A stretch of DNA of 64,000 nt from Saccharothrix longispora (GTDB taxonomy: Bacteria > Actinomycetota > Actinomycetes > Mycobacteriales > Pseudonocardiaceae): the NCBI RefSeq assembly GCF_030852425.1, contig NZ_NSDM01000010.1, positions 293,686 through 357,685 of the forward strand. The letters are read 5' to 3'. Positions within the stretch are counted from its first letter, which is position 1; each line of letters starts with the position of its first letter. Below the pieces are notes generated by a model. It was given only the letters and a program-made list of their open reading frames with translations, was not told the origin of the DNA and made no database searches. The translations under genes and the position numbers were made by a program. Positions 9,439-20,711 of the stretch are shown here, one piece after another.

Positions 9439-10575
9439 ATGCCCGGCATCAGGAGGGTCCCGCCCGCGCAGCTGTTCACGACGCTCGTCGTGGGGACCGT
9501 CGCGCTCGTCGCGCTGGTCGTGGAGGTCTGCTCGGCCGAGCGCGTGCCCGGCGGCGTCGGCCTGGCGGTGTGCGGCGTGCTCCCCGCGCTCGCGCTGTCC
9601 CGGACCCGGTTCGTGACGCCTGCCGCACTGGTGTCGGTGGCGTTCACGGTCGTGGCCCACCAGGTGCCCGTGGGGCTGGACAACACGTTCGGGGTCGTGG
9701 AGCTGGCGGCGTTCTCGTGGCTGGTCGTGCGGGTGGTGATGCTCCGGCCGGTGCGACACCTGCTGTGGCAGGTGCCGCTGCTGACGGTCGCCGCCGCGGT
9801 GCTGCCGGTGCGGCTCGACACCGACAACCGGGCCTTCGTCCCCGACCTGGTCGGCCTGATCGGCTTCGGCATGCTGTTCATGGTGCTGCTCGGCCTGTAC
9901 CTGAGGCTGCACGAGCGCCGGCGCGCGGACCTGCACGCGCTGGCGAAGCAGGAGCAGCGCCTGGAGTACGCGCGTGACCTGCACGACTTCGTCGCCCACC
10001 ACGTCACCGCGATCGTGGCGCAGGCCAGGGCGGTCCGGTACACCACGGCGGCCGGGATGCCGCCGTCACCGGAGGCACTGGACGCCATGCTGGAGGCCAT
10101 CGAGAAGACCGGGTCGCAGGCGCTGGCGTCCATGCGCGGCATGATCACCGTGCTGCGGGACGAGCGGTCGCCGGAGGAACGGCGGCTGCTCGCGGACGTG
10201 CTGGGCGAGGCGGTGCGCGACTTCCCCGGTCCGCCGCGCGCGGTCGCGTCCGTGTCGGACGACCTGCGCGGGGCCCGCCCGCCCGCGCACGTGCTCGACG
10301 CCGTGCGGCACGTCGTCCAGGAGTCGCTGACCAACGTGCTGCGGCACGCCGCGGACGTGACGCGGGTGCGGGTGGACGCCCGGCTGGACGACGGTGAGCT
10401 GGAGGTCAGCGTGACGAACGACGGGCGGGTGGCGGACGTGCCCGTGCTGTCCGGCGGCGGGTTCGGGCTGGTGGGTCTGGCGGAGCGGGTGGAGGCCGTG
10501 GGCGGGACGCTGAGCGCCGGGCCGTCGGGCGCGGGCTGGCGGGTCACCGCCCGTCTGCCATCATCGCTGGCATGA
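9439..10575 (+). CDS. NarL-type two-component sensor histidine kinase
   Basis: 378 residues. About five N-terminal hydrophobic helices (10-155) form the sensor. A HisKA_3 dimerisation domain follows with the phospho-acceptor His182 in DLHDFVAHHVTAIV, then a HATPase_c domain (VQESLTNVLRHA, GGFGLVGLAERVEAVGG). The extracytoplasmic loops are short, so it probably senses membrane events. Its stop overlaps the ATG of the response regulator (ATGA). The divergent ABC exporter is a likely target. Confidence 0.9.
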   Translation: MPGIRRVPPAQLFTTLVVGTVALVALVVEVCSAERVPGGVGLAVCGVLPALALSRTRFVTPAALVSVAFTVVAHQVPVGLDNTFGVVELAAFSWLVVRVVMLRPVRHLLWQVPLLTVAAAVLPVRLDTDNRAFVPDLVGLIGFGMLFMVLLGLYLRLHERRRADLHALAKQEQRLEYARDLHDFVAHHVTAIVAQARAVRYTTAAGMPPSPEALDAMLEAIEKTGSQALASMRGMITVLRDERSPEERRLLADVLGEAVRDFPGPPRAVASVSDDLRGARPPAHVLDAVRHVVQESLTNVLRHAADVTRVRVDARLDDGELEVSVTNDGRVADVPVLSGGGFGLVGLAERVEAVGGTLSAGPSGAGWRVTARLPSSLA

Positions 10576-11237
10576 CGATCGGGGTGCTGATCGCCGACGA
10601 CCAGGAGATGATGCGCTCGGCGTACGGCATGATCCTCGGCGCGCAGCCGGACATGGAGGTCGTGGCGAGCGTCGGCGACGGGGAGTCCGCGGTGGCCGAG
10701 GCGCGGCGCCTGCGGCCGGACGTGTGCCTGCTGGACATCCGGATGCCGGGGATCGACGGCCTGGAGGCGACCCGGCTGCTGGCGGGACCGGGGACGCGCG
10801 ACCCCTTGAACGTGCTGATCGCGACGACCTTCGACCTGGACGAGTACGTGTACCGGGCGCTGCGCAACGGCGCGTGCGGCTTCCTGCTGAAGGACATGTC
10901 CCCGGCGCTGCTGGTGGAGGCGGTGCGCGCGGCGGCGACGGGCGCGTCGATGATCTCGCCGAACGTGACCGTCCGGCTGCTGTCCCACCTGGCGCCGGAC
11001 CGGGGGGTGCAGGAGCCGCCGGAGCGCGCGCCGCACGAGCCGCTGACCGAGCGCGAACTGGCCGTGGTGCGGCTGGTGGCGCTGGGGCGGACCAACGACG
11101 AGGTCGCGGCCGAGCTGTACGTGACGGTGGCGACGGTGAAGACGCACCTGGGCAACGTGCAGCGCAAGCTGTCCGCGCGCAACCGGGTCGAGGTCGCGGC
11201 GTGGGCGTGGCGGACGGGTGTCGTGCGGGGGCGGTGA
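10572..11237 (+). CDS. NarL/LuxR-family response regulator
   Basis: 221 residues. The receiver domain (1-120) has the acidic pair IADDQ, phospho-acceptor Asp55 in CLLDIRMPG and the Lys of FLLKDM. The C-terminal LuxR helix-turn-helix is ELAVVRLVALGRTNDEVAAE, then VTVATVKTHLGNV. Partner of the kinase it overlaps. A hairpin follows at 11245-11283. Confidence 0.92.
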   Translation: MTIGVLIADDQEMMRSAYGMILGAQPDMEVVASVGDGESAVAEARRLRPDVCLLDIRMPGIDGLEATRLLAGPGTRDPLNVLIATTFDLDEYVYRALRNGACGFLLKDMSPALLVEAVRAAATGASMISPNVTVRLLSHLAPDRGVQEPPERAPHEPLTERELAVVRLVALGRTNDEVAAELYVTVATVKTHLGNVQRKLSARNRVEVAAWAWRTGVVRGR

Positions 11238-11244
11238 CGGGCCC

Positions 11245-11283
11245 GGCGCGCCCACGGCCGGCGGGCACGGCCGTGGGCGCGCC
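11245..11283. terminator. bidirectional hairpin terminator between response regulator and arsC
   Basis: Perfect 16-bp stem (11245-11260 with 11268-11283; arm GGCGCGCCCACGGCCG) and a 7-nt loop, in the 64-bp gap between two convergent genes. Confidence 0.8.
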
Positions 11284-11301
11284 GCCGGTGAAGGGCCTCG
11301 G

Positions 11302-11712
11302 TCAGGCGGTCTGGTCGAGCAGTTCGGCCAGCAGGGCGCGGACGCGGCGGTCGATGTCGTCGCGGATCGGGCGCACGGCCTCCACGCCCCGGCCCGCCGG
11401 GTCGTCGAGGACCCAGTCGAGGTAGCGCTTGCCGGGGAAGACGGGGCAGGTGTCGCCGCAGCCCATGGTGATGACGACGTCGGAGGCTTCGACGGCCTCG
11501 GCGGTGAGCTTCTTGGGCACCTCGGCGGTGATGTCCAGGCCCCACTCGGCCAGCGCCCGGGCGGCGGCGGGGTTGACCTGGTCGGCGGGCGCGGACCCGG
11601 CGGAGCGGACCTCGACGCGGCCCAGGCCGTGGTGCTGGAGGAGGGCGGCGGCCATCTGGGAGCGGCCGGCGTTGTGGACGCAGACGAACAGGACCTCGGG
11701 CTTACGGCTCAA
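11302..11712 (-). CDS. arsC: arsenate reductase, low-molecular-weight phosphatase type
   Basis: 136 residues. The P-loop VCVHNAGRSQMAAALL carries the nucleophilic Cys in a CX5R-type arrangement; the later redox Cys residues occur in TMGCGDTCPVFPGKR, as in thioredoxin/mycothiol-type arsenate reductases, and DWVLDDPAG is conserved. It reduces arsenate to arsenite for export by Acr3. TTG 11712 is taken as start, with AAGGAC a few bases upstream; a longer frame has no similarity. It lies 25 bp after the ArsR-ArsC fusion gene and is probably cotranscribed. Confidence 0.88.
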   Translation of the reverse strand: MSRKPEVLFVCVHNAGRSQMAAALLQHHGLGRVEVRSAGSAPADQVNPAAARALAEWGLDITAEVPKKLTAEAVEASDVVITMGCGDTCPVFPGKRYLDWVLDDPAGRGVEAVRPIRDDIDRRVRALLAELLDQTA

Positions 11713-11737
11713 CGGGTCGTCCTTCGGTCGGAGGGGG

Positions 11738-12418
11738 TCACGGGGTGGTGCGCACAGCGGGGGCGAGGCGTTCGACGCGGTCGGCCAGGTCGCGGTAGGC
11801 GCGGTCGAAGGCGTCCTCGGTGCCGACCGCGGCCGGGTCGGGCACGGACCAGTGCAGGCGGTGGTCGGCGGGGTCGAGTTCCTCGTGGGCGTTGTCGCAC
11901 ACGGCCACGACCAGGTCCTCGGGGTCGAGCACGTCGTCGAGGTGGTGGGGCCGGGCGCGGGCCAGGGACAGGCCGTGCGCGCGGGCGGTGGCCGCGGCGA
12001 GCGGGTGCACGCGCTCGGCGGGCCGGGTCCCGGCGCTCGCGGTGGGCACGTCGCTGTGCCGCTCCCACAGCGCGGCGGCGAGCTGCGAGCGGGCCGAGTT
12101 GTGGGAGCACACGAACACCACGCGCGGCGCCGTGCGCAGGTCCGTGGGCACGAGACCGGTGAGCGCGGTGGTGCGCAGGCGCAGGTAGGTGCGCCGGTGG
12201 TCGCCCTCCGACCGGGACCGCTCCACCACGCCCGCCTGTTCCAGCAGCTTGAGGTGGTGGGCGAGCAGGTTGCTGGGCAGCGCGAGGGCCCTGCCGACCT
12301 CGCCGGGGGAGGCGTCGCCGAGCAGCAGCAGTTCCACGACGGCCAGCCGGGCGGGCTCGCCCAGGGCCGCGTGCACACGCGCTCGTCCCACCAGGTCCGG
12401 AGACCAGTCAGTAGTCAT
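11738..12418 (-). CDS. ArsR repressor fused to an ArsC-like phosphatase domain
   Basis: 226 residues from ATG 12418 (an in-frame ATG at 12430 is an alternative). The N-terminal ArsR winged helix (about 1-85) includes RARVHAALGEPARLAVVELL and SNLLAHHLKLLEQAGVVERS; no CxC arsenic site is seen in that helix. The C-terminal LMW-phosphatase/arsenate-reductase domain (about 93-226) starts with the P-loop FVCSHNSARSQLAAALW and continues with VVAVCDNAHEELDP. It probably represses the divergent acr3 and its own operon. Whether the second domain is a second reductase or a sensor is unknown. Confidence 0.82.
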   Translation of the reverse strand: MTTDWSPDLVGRARVHAALGEPARLAVVELLLLGDASPGEVGRALALPSNLLAHHLKLLEQAGVVERSRSEGDHRRTYLRLRTTALTGLVPTDLRTAPRVVFVCSHNSARSQLAAALWERHSDVPTASAGTRPAERVHPLAAATARAHGLSLARARPHHLDDVLDPEDLVVAVCDNAHEELDPADHRLHWSVPDPAAVGTEDAFDRAYRDLADRVERLAPAVRTTP

Positions 12419-12435
12419 TGACTCAATCATGGTTG
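12407..12435. promoter_or_regulatory. repeat cluster at the arsR-arsC / acr3 divergent promoter (ArsR operator candidate)
   Basis: AGTCATTGACT, a near-palindrome, is followed 9 bases on by a second TTGACT, in the 127-bp gap and across the arsR start. This kind of AT-richer dyad fits autoregulation by the ArsR domain, but no consensus was checked. Confidence 0.35.
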
Positions 12436-12545
12436 ACTGTGCCGGGAACGTCAATCGGGCGAAGAGGCGGTCGGATCGTGGAGTTGTCGATGGACGGGGC
12501 GTTGGACGCCCGTCGTGGTGAAGGTCTGCCTCGCCGGAGGACCTG

Positions 12546-13610
12546 GTGAGCGCGCGCACCCCAGAGCGGTCGGAAGTCCTGGGCGGACTGTCCTTCCTCG
12601 ACCGCTTCCTGCCGGTCTGGATCGGTGTCGCGATGGTCGCCGGTCTCGCGCTGGGCCGGTTCGTCCCCGGTCTGCAGGGCGTGCTGGACTCGGTCAAGGT
12701 CGCCGGGGTCTCGCTGCCCATCGCCCTGGGGCTGCTGCTGATGATGTACCCGGTGCTGGCCAAGGTCCGCTACGACAAGCTGGACACCGTCACCGGCGAC
12801 CGGCGGACGATGCTGCTCTCGCTGGTGCTCAACTGGGTGCTGGGCCCGGCGCTGATGTTCGCGCTGGCCTGGGTCTTCCTGGCCGACCTGCCCGAGTACC
12901 GCACCGGTCTGATCATCGTCGGTCTGGCCCGCTGCATCGCCATGGTCATCATCTGGAACGACCTGGCCTGCGGCGACCGCGAGGCCGCCGCCGTCCTGGT
13001 CGCGCTGAACTCGGTGTTCCAGGTCGTCATGTTCGGGGTGCTCGGCTGGTTCTACCTCGACCTGCTGCCCGGTTGGCTGGGCCTGGACACCACGTCGCTG
13101 GACTTCTCCCCGTGGGAGATCGCCCTGTCGGTGGTCGTCTTCCTGGGCATCCCGCTCGCCGCCGGCTACCTCGGCCGCCGCCTCGGCGAACGCGCGCGCG
13201 GCCGGGACTGGTACGAGTCCCGCTTCCTGCCGAGGATCGGCCCCGTCGCCCTCTACGGCCTGCTGTTCACCATCGTCGTCCTGTTCGCCCTCCAGGGCGA
13301 CCGGATCACCTCCCAGCCGCTCGACGTCGCCCGCATCGCCCTGCCGCTGCTGGTGTACTTCGCCGTGATGTGGGTCGGCGGCTACGCGCTGGGCAAGGCG
13401 TCCGGCCTGTCCTACGAGCGCACCACCACGCTCGCCTTCACCGCCGCCGGCAACAACTTCGAGCTGGCCATCGCGGTCGCGATCGGCGTGTTCGGCGTGA
13501 CCTCCGGCCAGGCCCTCGCCGGCGTGGTCGGCCCGCTGATCGAGGTCCCCGTGCTGGTGGGCCTGGTCTACGTCAGCCTGTGGCTGCGCAAGCGCTGGAG
13601 CACCACCTGA
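12546..13610 (+). CDS. acr3: arsenite efflux permease Acr3
   Basis: 354 residues with about ten membrane segments. The Acr3 hallmarks are present: [19 protein letters not shown] with the essential Cys in helix 4, and the [15 protein letters not shown] motif in helix 9. It expels arsenite, and antimonite in some homologues. GTG 12546 is preceded by GGAGG. Divergent from the arsR-arsC fusion and ended by a strong hairpin. Confidence 0.93.
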   Translation: MSARTPERSEVLGGLSFLDRFLPVWIGVAMVAGLALGRFVPGLQGVLDSVKVAGVSLPIALGLLLMMYPVLAKVRYDKLDTVTGDRRTMLLSLVLNWVLGPALMFALAWVFLADLPEYRTGLIIVGLARCIAMVIIWNDLACGDREAAAVLVALNSVFQVVMFGVLGWFYLDLLPGWLGLDTTSLDFSPWEIALSVVVFLGIPLAAGYLGRRLGERARGRDWYESRFLPRIGPVALYGLLFTIVVLFALQGDRITSQPLDVARIALPLLVYFAVMWVGGYALGKASGLSYERTTTLAFTAAGNNFELAIAVAIGVFGVTSGQALAGVVGPLIEVPVLVGLVYVSLWLRKRWSTT

Positions 13611-13640
13611 GGTTCCGGTCGGCCGGAGCCGACCGGAACC
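13611..13640 (+). terminator. acr3 terminator
   Basis: Perfect 13-bp stem (arm GGTTCCGGTCGGC) with a 4-nt loop, beginning at the base after the acr3 stop. It also lies six bases beyond the minus-strand regulator remnant and may serve both sides. Confidence 0.85.
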
Positions 13641-13645
13641 TCGGG

Positions 13646-14238
13646 TTATTCCTCGTTCGAGGGTGCGGGCCTGCGGAGTTCGGTGGCGAGCACGGCGGCC
13701 TGGGTGCGGCGTTCGAGGCCGAGTTCGGCGAGGAGGGGGAGACGTAGCTCTTGACGGTCTTCTCGGCGAGGAACACCTTCTCGGCGATCTGCTTGTTGGT
13801 CAGGCCTTCGCCGATGTGGTCGAACACGGTGCGTTCCTGCTCGGTGAGCGAGCGGGTGGGGTCGCCCTGGTCGCGCTCGCGCCGGATGCGGTCCAGCAGG
13901 GCGGCGGTGGAGCGGGCGTCGAGCAGTGATCCGCCGGCGGCGACGGTGCGCACGGCGTTCTGCAGGTCGTGGCCGAGGATGCGCTTGAGGACGAAACCGG
14001 ACGCGCCGGCCATGATGGCGTCGAAGAGTGCCTCGTCGTCGGTGAACGAGGTCAGCATCAGGCACGTGAGCCCCGGCAGCCGCGAGCGCAGTTCGCGGCA
14101 CAGCTCGATGCCGTTGCCGTCGGGCAGCCGCACGTCGAGCACGGCGACGTCCGCGCCGCTGCCCGGCACCCGCGCCAACGCCTCGGCCACCGACCCGGCC
14201 TCGCCGACCACCTCCAGGTCGTCGTCGCTGTTGAGCTG
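13646..14238 (-). pseudogene. response regulator (DevR/NarL type), 5'-truncated and frameshifted
   Basis: The remaining text starts inside the receiver domain at [20 protein letters not shown]; the first strand with the acidic Asp pair and the start codon are gone. The phospho-acceptor region [13 protein letters not shown], the Lys of GFVLKRILG, and the LuxR recognition region [20 protein letters not shown] then [13 protein letters not shown] remain. A one-base loss in the C-rich (G-rich on the plus strand) run near 13733-13740 shifts the frame before [20 protein letters not shown], the natural C-terminus ending at 13646. Its broken 5' end abuts the broken 5' end of the SulP remnant. Confidence 0.8.
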
Positions 14239-15257
14239 CCCGCCGTCGTCGTGGCGACCGCCGTCGCCCAGTGGGCGGCGCTGCCGGCGGCCCGCATCGG
14301 CGAACTGCCCGCCTCGCTGCCCGCCCCCTCGTTCGCGTTCCTCGACGCGTCGACGCTGTGGTCGCTGCTGCCCCCGGCGGTGGCGGTCGCCGCGCTCGCC
14401 GCGCTGGAGAGCCTGCTGTCCGCCGCCGTCGCCGACGGCATGAGCGTCAACCAGCGCCACGACCCGGACCGCGAGCTGTTCGGGCAGGGCCTGGCCAACC
14501 TCGTCGCACCCCTGTTCGGCGGGGTGCCCGCCACCGCCGCCATCGCCCGCACGGCGGTCGACGTCCGGTCCGGCGCGACCTCGCGGCTCGCCGCGCTCAC
14601 CCACGCCGCGGTGCTGCTGCTGATCGTGCTCGTCGCCGCCCCGTGGGTGGCCGGTCTCCCGCTCGCCGTGCTCGCCGGCGTCCTGCTCGCCACGGCCGCC
14701 CGGATGGTCGAGGTCGGATCGGTGCGGGCACTGGCCCGCGCCGGTCGCCCGGACGCGGCGGTGCTGGTGCTGACCGCGGTGGCGACGCTCGCGCTGGACC
14801 TGGTCACCGCGGTGATCGCCGGCCTGCTGCCGGCGGGCGTGTTCGCCCTGCGCGCCGTGTCCCGGGCGGCCCGGTTGGAGGAGGTGCCGCTGGAACCGGC
14901 GACCACCGCGAGGAGGAACGCGCCCTGCTCGCCCAGCACATCGTCGCCTACCGGCTCGACGGCCCCCTGCTGTTCGCCGCCGCCCACCGCTTCCTGCTGG
15001 AGCTGACGGAGATCACCCCGGTCGAGGTGGTCATCCTGCGGATGTCCCGCCTGTCGGCCGTGGACGCCACCGGCGTGGTCGTGCTGCGCGACGCCGTGCG
15101 GCGGCTGGAGCACCGCGGTGTCACCGTCCTCGTCTCGGGTGTGCGCGACGAGCACCGACGGGCACTCGGCACCCTCGGCCTGCCGGCGTTCGAGCACACG
15201 CCCGACGCCATCGAGCACGCGCGCGAGCACCTGCGCGAACGGGGCGTCCTGCCCTGA
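14236..15257 (+). pseudogene. SulP-family anion transporter, 5'-truncated and frameshifted
   Basis: Only the C-terminal part of a SulP/SLC26 permease remains: [56 protein letters not shown], several membrane helices, and a C-terminal STAS domain (VEVVILRMSRLSAVDATGVV). The first roughly 200-250 residues expected for the family are missing, and a one-base slip near 14910 separates the membrane part from the STAS part. No start codon or RBS fits. Confidence 0.8.
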
Positions 15258-15264
15258 GCGCGGT

Positions 15265-16086
15265 CTACGGACGCGTCCCGGCGGCCCGCCGGCCGGTGCG
15301 GCGCCCCGCCGGCCACACCTCGGCGTACGCGACGGCCTCGGCCAGCGGGAACAGCCGGGTGACGGCCGCGCCGACCCGGCCGTGGCGGACCGGCCGCGCC
15401 CCGACGAAGGCCGCGCCCAGCTCCGCGAAGTCGTCGCCGTCGACGGCGACGTCGCGGACGGTCGTCCAGGACCGGCCCCGGGGTGCGGCGACCGCGAAGG
15501 AGCTGTCCGCCTCCACCGGCGCCGGGAGGCGGTACTCGGCCAGGTGGAACGCGGTGCAGGAGCCGAAGCCGACGCCCAGGAGGAGGACGTGCGCGCCCAG
15601 CGCCTCCAACCGCGCGAGCGGGCTGCGCTCACCGAGCCGGCTGTCGAGGGCGTGGTCCTGCACGACCTCGGCGGCACGCGGCCCGACGGCGGCGAACGAC
15701 GTCTGCGGGTGGGCGCTGCGCAGCGCCCCCGGCCAGGTGCGCACCACCTCGGGGATGACGCCCATGCCGCTCGACGGGGTCGTGCGCGGGTCGTAGGGCG
15801 GCATCGACGCGCGGATGTCGGCCCACCACGACTCGGGCACGGGCGGGTTGCGCCACTCCGCCGGGTCGGAGTTGTCGCCCGACTGGGTGGGCACCACCAG
15901 CGTCCCGTCCTCGCCCAGGACGTCGAGCAGCGCCAGGACCACCGCGTGGGCCCCGCCGCAGACCCAGCCGAGCGAGCGCAGCGAGGAGTGCGCGAGGACG
16001 GTGTCGCCGGGGCGCAGGCCCACCTCGCCGAGCTGGGCGGCGATCGACTCCCGCGTGCACAGGGGACCGGGGGGTGGCGTCCGCAT
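15265..16086 (-). CDS. aminoglycoside N(3)-acetyltransferase-family protein
   Basis: 273 residues of the AAC(3)/YokD fold. Seen: TVLAHSSLRSLGWVCGGAHA, GTLVVPTQSGDNSDPAEW, PPYDPRTTPSSGMGVIPEVV, RSAHPQTSFAAVGPRA and the later acetyl-CoA-pocket region. True AAC(3) enzymes acetylate 2-deoxystreptamine aminoglycosides using acetyl-CoA, but many chromosomal relatives are FrbF-like or have unknown acceptors. ATG 16086 is chosen over the upstream in-frame ATG because family similarity begins with CTRESIAAQL. Confidence 0.85.
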   Translation of the reverse strand: MRTPPPGPLCTRESIAAQLGEVGLRPGDTVLAHSSLRSLGWVCGGAHAVVLALLDVLGEDGTLVVPTQSGDNSDPAEWRNPPVPESWWADIRASMPPYDPRTTPSSGMGVIPEVVRTWPGALRSAHPQTSFAAVGPRAAEVVQDHALDSRLGERSPLARLEALGAHVLLLGVGFGSCTAFHLAEYRLPAPVEADSSFAVAAPRGRSWTTVRDVAVDGDDFAELGAAFVGARPVRHGRVGAAVTRLFPLAEAVAYAEVWPAGRRTGRRAAGTRP

Positions 16087-16174
16087 CGCCGCAGGATAGG
16101 GACCACCGCGTCCGCGCCGCACGCCCTTTCGCGCGGGAGCACCCGTGGCGCGAGGGTCGCCCGGCGTGCCGCCG

Positions 16175-16888
16175 TCACGCGGTGGGGAGGACCGCCGTCC
16201 CGTCGGCCGCGCCGGGCGAGCCGACCAGGGGGCCGATCAGGGCGACCGGGCGGGTGCAGCGGTCGAGCAGCAGGCGGCTCGTGGGGCTCCCCGTGGCCGA
16301 GGTGCGGCCCACGACGAGCAGCGAGGCCGACCCGGCGTGGCGGGCGAGGCCGGTGACCGGGTGCGACCTGGCCACCCTGGTGTCGACCGGCACGTCGGGG
16401 TGGCGTCGGGCGCACCGGTCGACCAGGCCCGCGGCGGCCCGTGCCCTCGGGGTGGCGGTGGCGGGCTCGCGGGTGCAGCACACCGCGCGCAGACCGGCGC
16501 CCAGGACCCGGGCCAGGGCGAAACCGGACAGCAGCGTCGCCTCGGACGGCCCATCGCCCCTGACGCCGACCAGGACGGGCAGGTCGTCGCGCCACGTCCC
16601 GCCGGGCGGAACCGCGACGACCGGGCACCGCGCCGAGGCGGCCACGAGGAGGGCGAGCGCCCTGTCCTCGTCGGTCCGCGAGTTCACGACGACCACGTCC
16701 GCGACGCCGGAGCCCGTCACCGGGTCGCCGGAGCCCACCACGATGCCGAGGCCGCGCCGCCGCGCGTACGACTCCGCCCACGAGAGGGCGTCGAGGTCGT
16801 CGACCGACGTCCGGAGGAGGACGTGCGCGGCGCGGTCGGGCGGCGGTGCCGGGTCCACCGCGGCGGCGCGCGGAGCGATACCTGTCAC
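16175..16888 (-). CDS. universal stress protein (UspA-like)
   Basis: 237 residues. The second half is a recognisable Usp domain (LPVLVGVRGDGPSEATLLSG ... SLLVVGRTSATGSPTSRLLL ... PVALIG). The first half (HVLLRTSVDDLDALSWAES ... RCPVVAVPPGG) looks like a diverged first Usp domain. The ATP-binding GxxGS-type loop is altered (GRTSATGSPTS). GTG start at 16888. It lies alone, antisense to furA-katG. Confidence 0.7.
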   Translation of the reverse strand: MTGIAPRAAAVDPAPPPDRAAHVLLRTSVDDLDALSWAESYARRRGLGIVVGSGDPVTGSGVADVVVVNSRTDEDRALALLVAASARCPVVAVPPGGTWRDDLPVLVGVRGDGPSEATLLSGFALARVLGAGLRAVCCTREPATATPRARAAAGLVDRCARRHPDVPVDTRVARSHPVTGLARHAGSASLLVVGRTSATGSPTSRLLLDRCTRPVALIGPLVGSPGAADGTAVLPTA

Positions 16889-17229
16889 GGGTCGTTACAT
16901 CGCCGCGGGCCGCCAGTGGTTAGCCGCCGCGGCCGATCACACCCGTTCGGGTGAGTGCCGTGGTGGGGCGGTTCCCCGTGGCGACCGCGGCGCGTCGATC
17001 GACGCGCCTCCGTCCGCCGAGGTCGCGGGCGGACGGCTTCGTGGTTCCGACACCACCTCGAAGTCGATCTCTGTAGGGTGTCGTGGATCGACGCCACGCC
17101 ACACCGCGGTGGGAGGTCACGATCCACGGTGAACACAACGATTCGGGACTGCGTAGCCGTTCGTGTGCGGAGAGTGTTGTGACGGAAGTAATTTTGATTT
17201 GTTCCAGACAACAGTCTTAGGGTTCTCGC
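16889..17229. promoter_or_regulatory. furA-katG upstream region
   Basis: 341 bp with no gene seen. The last 50 bp (about 17180-17220) are strikingly AT-rich for this genome and include TTGTTCCAGACAA (TTGT and ACAA arms around TCCAG) about 20-30 bp before the furA GTG. In mycobacteria and streptomycetes an AT-rich FurA box sits just here and furA-katG is autoregulated, so this is the likely FurA operator and promoter. The left part should carry the promoter of the divergent Usp gene. Confidence 0.5.
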
Positions 17230-19955
<2,726 letters not shown>

Positions 19956-19970
19956 TCCCGCTCCACCGAC

Positions 19971-20005
19971 GAGCCCGGCCGATCCTCCGGTGATCGGCCG
20001 GGCTC
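19971..20005. terminator. terminator after katG, shared with the convergent EF-hand gene
   Basis: Perfect 14-bp stem (arm GAGCCCGGCCGATC, 19971-19984 with 19992-20005), 7-nt loop, 16 bp after the katG stop and 50 bp beyond the EF-hand gene stop. Confidence 0.8.
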
Positions 20006-20054
20006 GCCCGTTCCCCGTCCCCCGGGACGGTCGCGCCACCCCCTCGCCCGCCGT

Positions 20055-20606
20055 CTACAGGGGACCGTAGAGCCAGTTGCCGTCGGCCTCGGGGTCCTCG
20101 CTGGTGAAGTACTCGACGACGGCCTCGCGGACCTCACAGGGTGGCAGGCGGCCGTCGGCGTCGCGGTCGAGGCGGCGGAACGCCGTCTTCATGTCCTGCG
20201 GCGGAACGCCGAGCGCCTCGCCCAGCCGGACGTACTCCTCCAGTTCGAGGTAGCCGTCGGCGTCGGCGTCGAAGAGGGAGAACCAGGCGGCGACGGTGTC
20301 GTTCAGCGAGTCGAGGAGCGCGTCGGCGTCCTCGGCGAGGGCCGTGCGGACGCCGAGTTCGTACTCGGCCGCGGTCAGGCGGCCGTCACCGTCCTCGTCC
20401 ATCCGCTCCAGGTGCGCCTCCCAGATGTGCAGGAGCGCCGCGCGCAGCCGCTCGACCTTCTCCGGCTGCTCGGCGAACGGCACGGCCAGCGCGTCGGCCA
20501 TGGCGGGCATGTCCCGCGCGGTGAGGTGGCCGTCCTGATCGGTGTCCAGGATGCGGAACATGTGGTTCAGCTTGCGGGTGAGGATGGAGGTGACGGTGGT
20601 GGTCAC
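20055..20606 (-). CDS. four-EF-hand calcium-binding protein (calerythrin-like)
   Basis: 183 residues with four EF-hand loops: DTDQDGHLTARD, DEDGDGRLTAAE, DADADGYLELEE and DRDADGRLPPCE. The last ends in E but has Pro at position 9, so it may bind weakly. No signal peptide, so a cytoplasmic Ca2+ buffer or sensor like Saccharopolyspora calerythrin is likely. GTG 20606 has AGGAG about eight bases upstream; the upstream extension is Pro/Gly-rich without similarity. Confidence 0.85.
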   Translation of the reverse strand: MTTTVTSILTRKLNHMFRILDTDQDGHLTARDMPAMADALAVPFAEQPEKVERLRAALLHIWEAHLERMDEDGDGRLTAAEYELGVRTALAEDADALLDSLNDTVAAWFSLFDADADGYLELEEYVRLGEALGVPPQDMKTAFRRLDRDADGRLPPCEVREAVVEYFTSEDPEADGNWLYGPL

Positions 20607-20711
20607 AGCTCGTTCTCCTTCGTAGACCGGCTCGATCCCCGCAGATGGTGGCCCGGGACCGGGACCCGCGCAGCGGGGCGGCGGGTGTTTCACCCGGCCG
20701 AGTGCACGTGG

